This document shows positions 23,550-26,319 of a stretch of 26,319 nucleotides of DNA, piece by piece. Made by a program: the position numbers and the translations under genes. Source of the stretch: JBJXGE01 sp046154185 (GTDB taxonomy: Bacteria > Planctomycetota > UBA8108 > UBA1146 > JAJFFE01); assembly GCA_046154185.1 (NCBI GenBank), contig JBJXGE010000083.1, positions 1 to 26,319 on the forward strand. The letters run 5' to 3'. Position 1 is the first letter of the stretch; every line of letters starts with the position of its first letter. Under the pieces are notes generated by a model. The model saw nothing but the letters and a program-made list of their open reading frames with translations, was not told the DNA's origin and ran no database searches.

Positions 23550-25066
23550 CTTCGACCTGGCACCCGCGCGTCCTCGTCGCCGACGACGAAGAAATTCAGC
23601 GCAACATTCTCAAAGAAATCCTGAGTTCAGCCGGTTGCGCGACGGAAGCCGCGGGTTCGGTCGAGCAGGCGCTGGATTTGTTTCGGCGCGCGGCGCGGCG
23701 CGCGCAGCCGTTCGATCTCGTGTTGTCAGATCTCAAGATGCCGGCCGGTCTCGAGGGTCTCGATTTGCTGACGACCGTCAAAGAGGAGTCTCCGCAAACA
23801 GAGGTCATTCTGATGACGGCGTACTCGACCGTGCAGAGTGCGGTGAAGGCGATGAAGCTCGGCGCCTTCGAGTATTTGCCAAAACCTTTCGACAAGAATG
23901 AACTGTTGCACGTGGTCGAGCTCGCGAGCGAGAAACTGAAATTGCTGCATGAGAATCGCCAACTCCGCCGCATGGTGGAAGCCGGCGAAGGGCTAGGGCG
24001 CATGATTGGTGCCGCGCCCGCGATGAAAGAGCTGTTTCGTTTGATCGAGCGCGTCGCGCGCACGGCGAGCAATTGCCTCGTTCGCGGCGAAAGCGGCACT
24101 GGCAAGGAGTTGGTGGCGCGCGCGCTCCACTATGGTGGACCACGGGCGGCGCAGCCGTTTATCGCGATCAACTGCGCCGCGATTCCGGACGCGCTCATCG
24201 AGAGCGAGCTGTTCGGTCACGAGAAAGGTGTTTTCACCGGCGCCACCAGCCAGAAAAACGGCCGGTTCGAGGAAGTCGGCGAGGGCACGCTGTTCTTGGA
24301 TGAAATCGGCAGCATGAAAGTCGACCTCCAAGCGAAGCTCTTGCGCGTGATTCAAGAGCGCGAGTTCTCGCGCGTCGGCTCCTCGCGCCTCATTCCGTTC
24401 GCGGGTCGCGTCGTCGCGGCGACTGCACAGGACCTCGAGCAGGCGTGCGCGAACGGCGATTTTCGCGAGGACCTCTATTTCCGCCTCAACGTCGTGATGC
24501 TCAGCATTCCGCCGCTCCGGGATCGGCTCGAAGACCTGCCGCTCTTGGTCGATCGGTTTCTGAGCCGCTGCGCCGAGCGCTTGGGGTGTACGCCACGGCG
24601 TCCGACATCGGCCGTACTCGCGGCCTTCGAACGGCATCGTTGGCCGGGCAATGTGCGGGAACTCGAAAACTGCATCGAGCGGATGATGGTGCTCGCGGAA
24701 AGCGACACACTCGATGTCGATCTCTTGCCGCCGACGATTCGCAATCCGCGCCCCATCGGTGTCAGCGCCGCGAAGTCACCGTCGGCGAGCGGATCCGCGC
24801 TGACACTGGCGCGCGAAGCGGGCGCTGCGATCGCCGATCCGGAAGGTTCGGTGGGGCATGGCGGCATTCAGTTGCCGCGCGGCGGCGTGGTGCTGGAAGA
24901 ACTCGAGTCGCAACTCATTCGGCAAGCGCTCGAGCGCACCGATGGTCGACTCGAGCCCGCCGCGCAGCTCCTCGGCATCACGTACAAGACTTTGCAGTAC
25001 CGCATCAAGAAGTACGAGCTGAAGGAAAGCGATGAAAGCGCTCGCGACGGAAAGTTGCCAGCGTGA
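23546..25066 (+). CDS. NtrC-family response regulator, sigma-54 activator
   Basis: The product is 506 aa. The receiver (about 7-125) keeps Asp13/Asp14, phospho-acceptor Asp62 (LVLSDLKMP), Thr91 and Lys113 (KPF). The AAA+ domain (about 152-380) has Walker A GESGTGKE (181-188), Walker B GTLFLDEIG (247-255), the arginine finger region FREDLYFRLN and WPGNVREL (366-373). The sigma-54 contact loop reads GVFTGA (228-233) where GAFTGA is standard, a Val substitution. A linker with low-complexity Ser/Ala (405-445) leads to a Fis-type helix-turn-helix (about 468-488, EPAAQLLGITYKTLQYRI). It should be phosphorylated by the kinase encoded just upstream and activate sigma-54 promoters. The next gene, 195 bp downstream, is a possible target. 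Confidence 0.95.
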   Translation: MTSTWHPRVLVADDEEIQRNILKEILSSAGCATEAAGSVEQALDLFRRAARRAQPFDLVLSDLKMPAGLEGLDLLTTVKEESPQTEVILMTAYSTVQSAVKAMKLGAFEYLPKPFDKNELLHVVELASEKLKLLHENRQLRRMVEAGEGLGRMIGAAPAMKELFRLIERVARTASNCLVRGESGTGKELVARALHYGGPRAAQPFIAINCAAIPDALIESELFGHEKGVFTGATSQKNGRFEEVGEGTLFLDEIGSMKVDLQAKLLRVIQEREFSRVGSSRLIPFAGRVVAATAQDLEQACANGDFREDLYFRLNVVMLSIPPLRDRLEDLPLLVDRFLSRCAERLGCTPRRPTSAVLAAFERHRWPGNVRELENCIERMMVLAESDTLDVDLLPPTIRNPRPIGVSAAKSPSASGSALTLAREAGAAIADPEGSVGHGGIQLPRGGVVLEELESQLIRQALERTDGRLEPAAQLLGITYKTLQYRIKKYELKESDESARDGKLPA

Positions 25067-25261
25067 AATCGAACACAAGCAACCCACGGCGCGCCGGGAT
25101 TCGGACGGACTCCGAATCGGCGACAACGAAGATACCTGCGTGGGGCGTGAACACGAAACACGTGCCAGAGGCACGAACACAAGCGAAACAGATCAACAAT
25201 CCATCGCTCCTGGCCACCGGCCGGCGCGCGGTGGCGATGAACCGACAGAGTGGAGGGATTC
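25067..25261 (+). other. Structured leader with hairpins and a direct repeat
   Basis: No gene is visible. Three hairpins follow each other: 25098-25118 (8-bp stem GATTCGGA/TCCGAATC), 25161-25175 (CGTGCC-AGA-GGCACG) and 25213-25235 (GCCACCG/CGGTGGC). An 11-bp direct repeat CGAACACAAGC occurs at 25070-25080 and 25174-25184. No T-run follows any stem. GGAGG at 25252-25256 is the ribosome site of the next gene. Confidence 0.5.
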
Positions 25262-26319
25262 ATGAATAAACTCGTAAAGACACTGATCGTGGCGGCGCTG
25301 CTGGCGTGCGTCTTCATCGGCGCGATCTTTTTTCTATTCGACGAGGAAGACGCCGGCTCCGGGCGCAACGGCGTCGTCAAACAGGTCGCTGTCGTCGAAA
25401 AGGTCGAAGAGCCGCCGAATGTCGTGCCGATCCAGGAAAAGGTTCAAGAGTTCATTCCGGTCGCGGGCTCGGTCAAAGATGTGAATGGCGTTGCCGTCGC
25501 CGGCACGCGCATTCTTGCCTATCCGGTGCTCGCGGGCGGTTCGGTGACAGGCTCGAGCGCGATCGAGCAACAAGTGGCCGCGCAAGATGGGCGCTTCGCG
25601 TTTGCGAAGCTCGAGTCGGGGCACTATCGCTTCGTCGCTCGCAAGACGGGCTTCGCCGAGGGTCGGCTCGAAGCCGTGCTCGTGAAAGGTCAAGCGCCGT
25701 CGCCACTCGATTTTCAGTTGAAGGCCGGGCTTGGCATCTCCGGCTACGTGCGTGACTTTGCCGGCAAAGGCATCGCCGGTGCACGCGTGCAAGCATACGG
25801 CGAACGCGTGAGCGAAGACGCCGACATTATCACGGGCTTGATGGCGTTGACGAAATTGACCGAGCGCAATCCCGCCGAAGACGAACCGAGCCATGAAGCC
25901 CTGTCGGATGCGCAAGGCTATTATCAGGTTCTCGACTTGGAACAAACCGGCTATCGGCTGCGGGTGGCGGCGGCGACGTTCGCGCCCGCGGAGCGACGGC
26001 ACGTCCCGTCGCCGTCCAACGAAGTGAACTTCACGCTCCAAGTCGGCGGTGTGCTCAGCGGTTTGGTCGTGGATCAAGCCGGCGCTCCGGTTGCGGGCGC
26101 GCGTATCGATGTCTACACCCAGCCCGACACGGATAGTCCCGTGCTTGAAGTGGTGCTCAGCAAGGCGCTGCCCCCGCTCGCGACGCGAGAGACCAATGAG
26201 GCCGGCGAGTTCGTTTTCGATGAACTCGGTGGCGGCGGCAAGTATCAACTCTTCGCCAGCGCGGCCGGCTTCGTCGAAACGTCGCTCGAAAACGTCGTCG
26301 TCGTGCCCAGCACGACGAC
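25262..26319 (+). CDS. Membrane-anchored protein with carboxypeptidase-regulatory-like repeats (partial, runs off right edge)
   Basis: ATG 25262 has GGAGG five nt upstream. 352 codons are visible with no stop before the window ends. Residues 5-26 form a single hydrophobic helix (VKTLIVAALLACVFIGAIFF), probably an uncleaved anchor, then an acidic linker (27-65). At least three repeats of the carboxypeptidase-regulatory/CNA-B-like beta-sandwich follow: about 67-153 (DGRFAFAKLESGHYRFVARK), 158-259 (GYVRDFAGKGIAGARVQAYG, AQGYYQVLDL) and 263-348 (GLVVDQAGAPVAGARIDVYT, EAGEFVFDEL). Each has the G-x-V-x-D-x-x-G-x-x-V-A-G-A-x-V start and a D/N-x-x-G-x-F/Y-x-x-x-x-L turn. The family forms stalk-like extracellular rods and has no catalysis of its own. 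A C-terminal domain may lie outside the window. Confidence 0.85.
   Translation, partial: MNKLVKTLIVAALLACVFIGAIFFLFDEEDAGSGRNGVVKQVAVVEKVEEPPNVVPIQEKVQEFIPVAGSVKDVNGVAVAGTRILAYPVLAGGSVTGSSAIEQQVAAQDGRFAFAKLESGHYRFVARKTGFAEGRLEAVLVKGQAPSPLDFQLKAGLGISGYVRDFAGKGIAGARVQAYGERVSEDADIITGLMALTKLTERNPAEDEPSHEALSDAQGYYQVLDLEQTGYRLRVAAATFAPAERRHVPSPSNEVNFTLQVGGVLSGLVVDQAGAPVAGARIDVYTQPDTDSPVLEVVLSKALPPLATRETNEAGEFVFDELGGGGKYQLFASAAGFVETSLENVVVVPSTT

Noticed and set aside
1..26319. Search for insertion sequences, phage genes, toxin-antitoxin pairs, CRISPR arrays, tRNA and rRNA
   Set aside because: No transposase, integrase, regular spacer-repeat array, T-loop/anticodon pattern or rRNA core sequence was seen on either strand.

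Overview
The window reads as GC-rich chromosomal DNA from an environmental Gram-negative bacterium, most likely a member of the Planctomycetota. The pointers are a TIGR00300-type LOR/SDH protein, a kelch lipoprotein carrying DG-x-x-x-T-x-DD motifs, a PknB-type Ser/Thr kinase beside an FHA/sigma-54 activator, a secreted alpha/alpha-toroid-like protein and a carboxypeptidase-regulatory-repeat protein. This assignment is inferred from protein families. There is no rRNA, tRNA or marker gene to confirm it, and a myxobacterium-like host cannot be fully excluded. I see no insertion sequence, integrase, phage gene or CRISPR array.

Layout. (1) 123-3337, minus: a membrane-anchored HEAT-repeat protein and a kelch lipoprotein, separated by a convincing intrinsic terminator. 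(2) 3338-4053: a gap of about 700 bp with short repeats but no gene I can support. (3) 4054-11866, minus: a compact type II secretion cluster transcribed D-E-F then G-H-I-J, with very tight or overlapping junctions except for a 178-bp gap before gspG. That gap holds a hairpin plus T-run and a sigma-54-like promoter. GspC, K, L, M and the prepilin peptidase are absent here. (4) 11867-12221: a divergent control region with two perfect palindromes. (5) 12222-14210, plus: a PAS hybrid sensor kinase whose phospho-acceptor His is Asn. (6) 14250-18843, minus: Ser/Thr kinase, FHA-GAF-sigma-54 activator, then a small secretin N-domain protein resembling the periplasmic part of GspD without the pore. 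(7) 18971-20230, plus: a LOR/SDH (archaeal ornithine cyclodeaminase-like) enzyme, convergent with a secreted toroid-like protein (20254-21549, minus). (8) 21894-25066, plus: an NtrB/NtrC-like two-component pair overlapping by 4 bp, then a structured 195-bp leader and a membrane-anchored protein with carboxypeptidase-regulatory-like repeats that runs off the right edge.

Working picture (inference). The core is a type II secretion machine surrounded by regulators: a pseudo-histidine-kinase divergent from gspD, a kinase/FHA/sigma-54 relay that ends in a GspD-like N-domain protein, and a second sigma-54 two-component system. Sigma-54-like sites in front of gspG, and more weakly gspD, offer a possible link. 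The secreted or surface-anchored proteins are plausible clients of the machine, but nothing in the sequence proves it.
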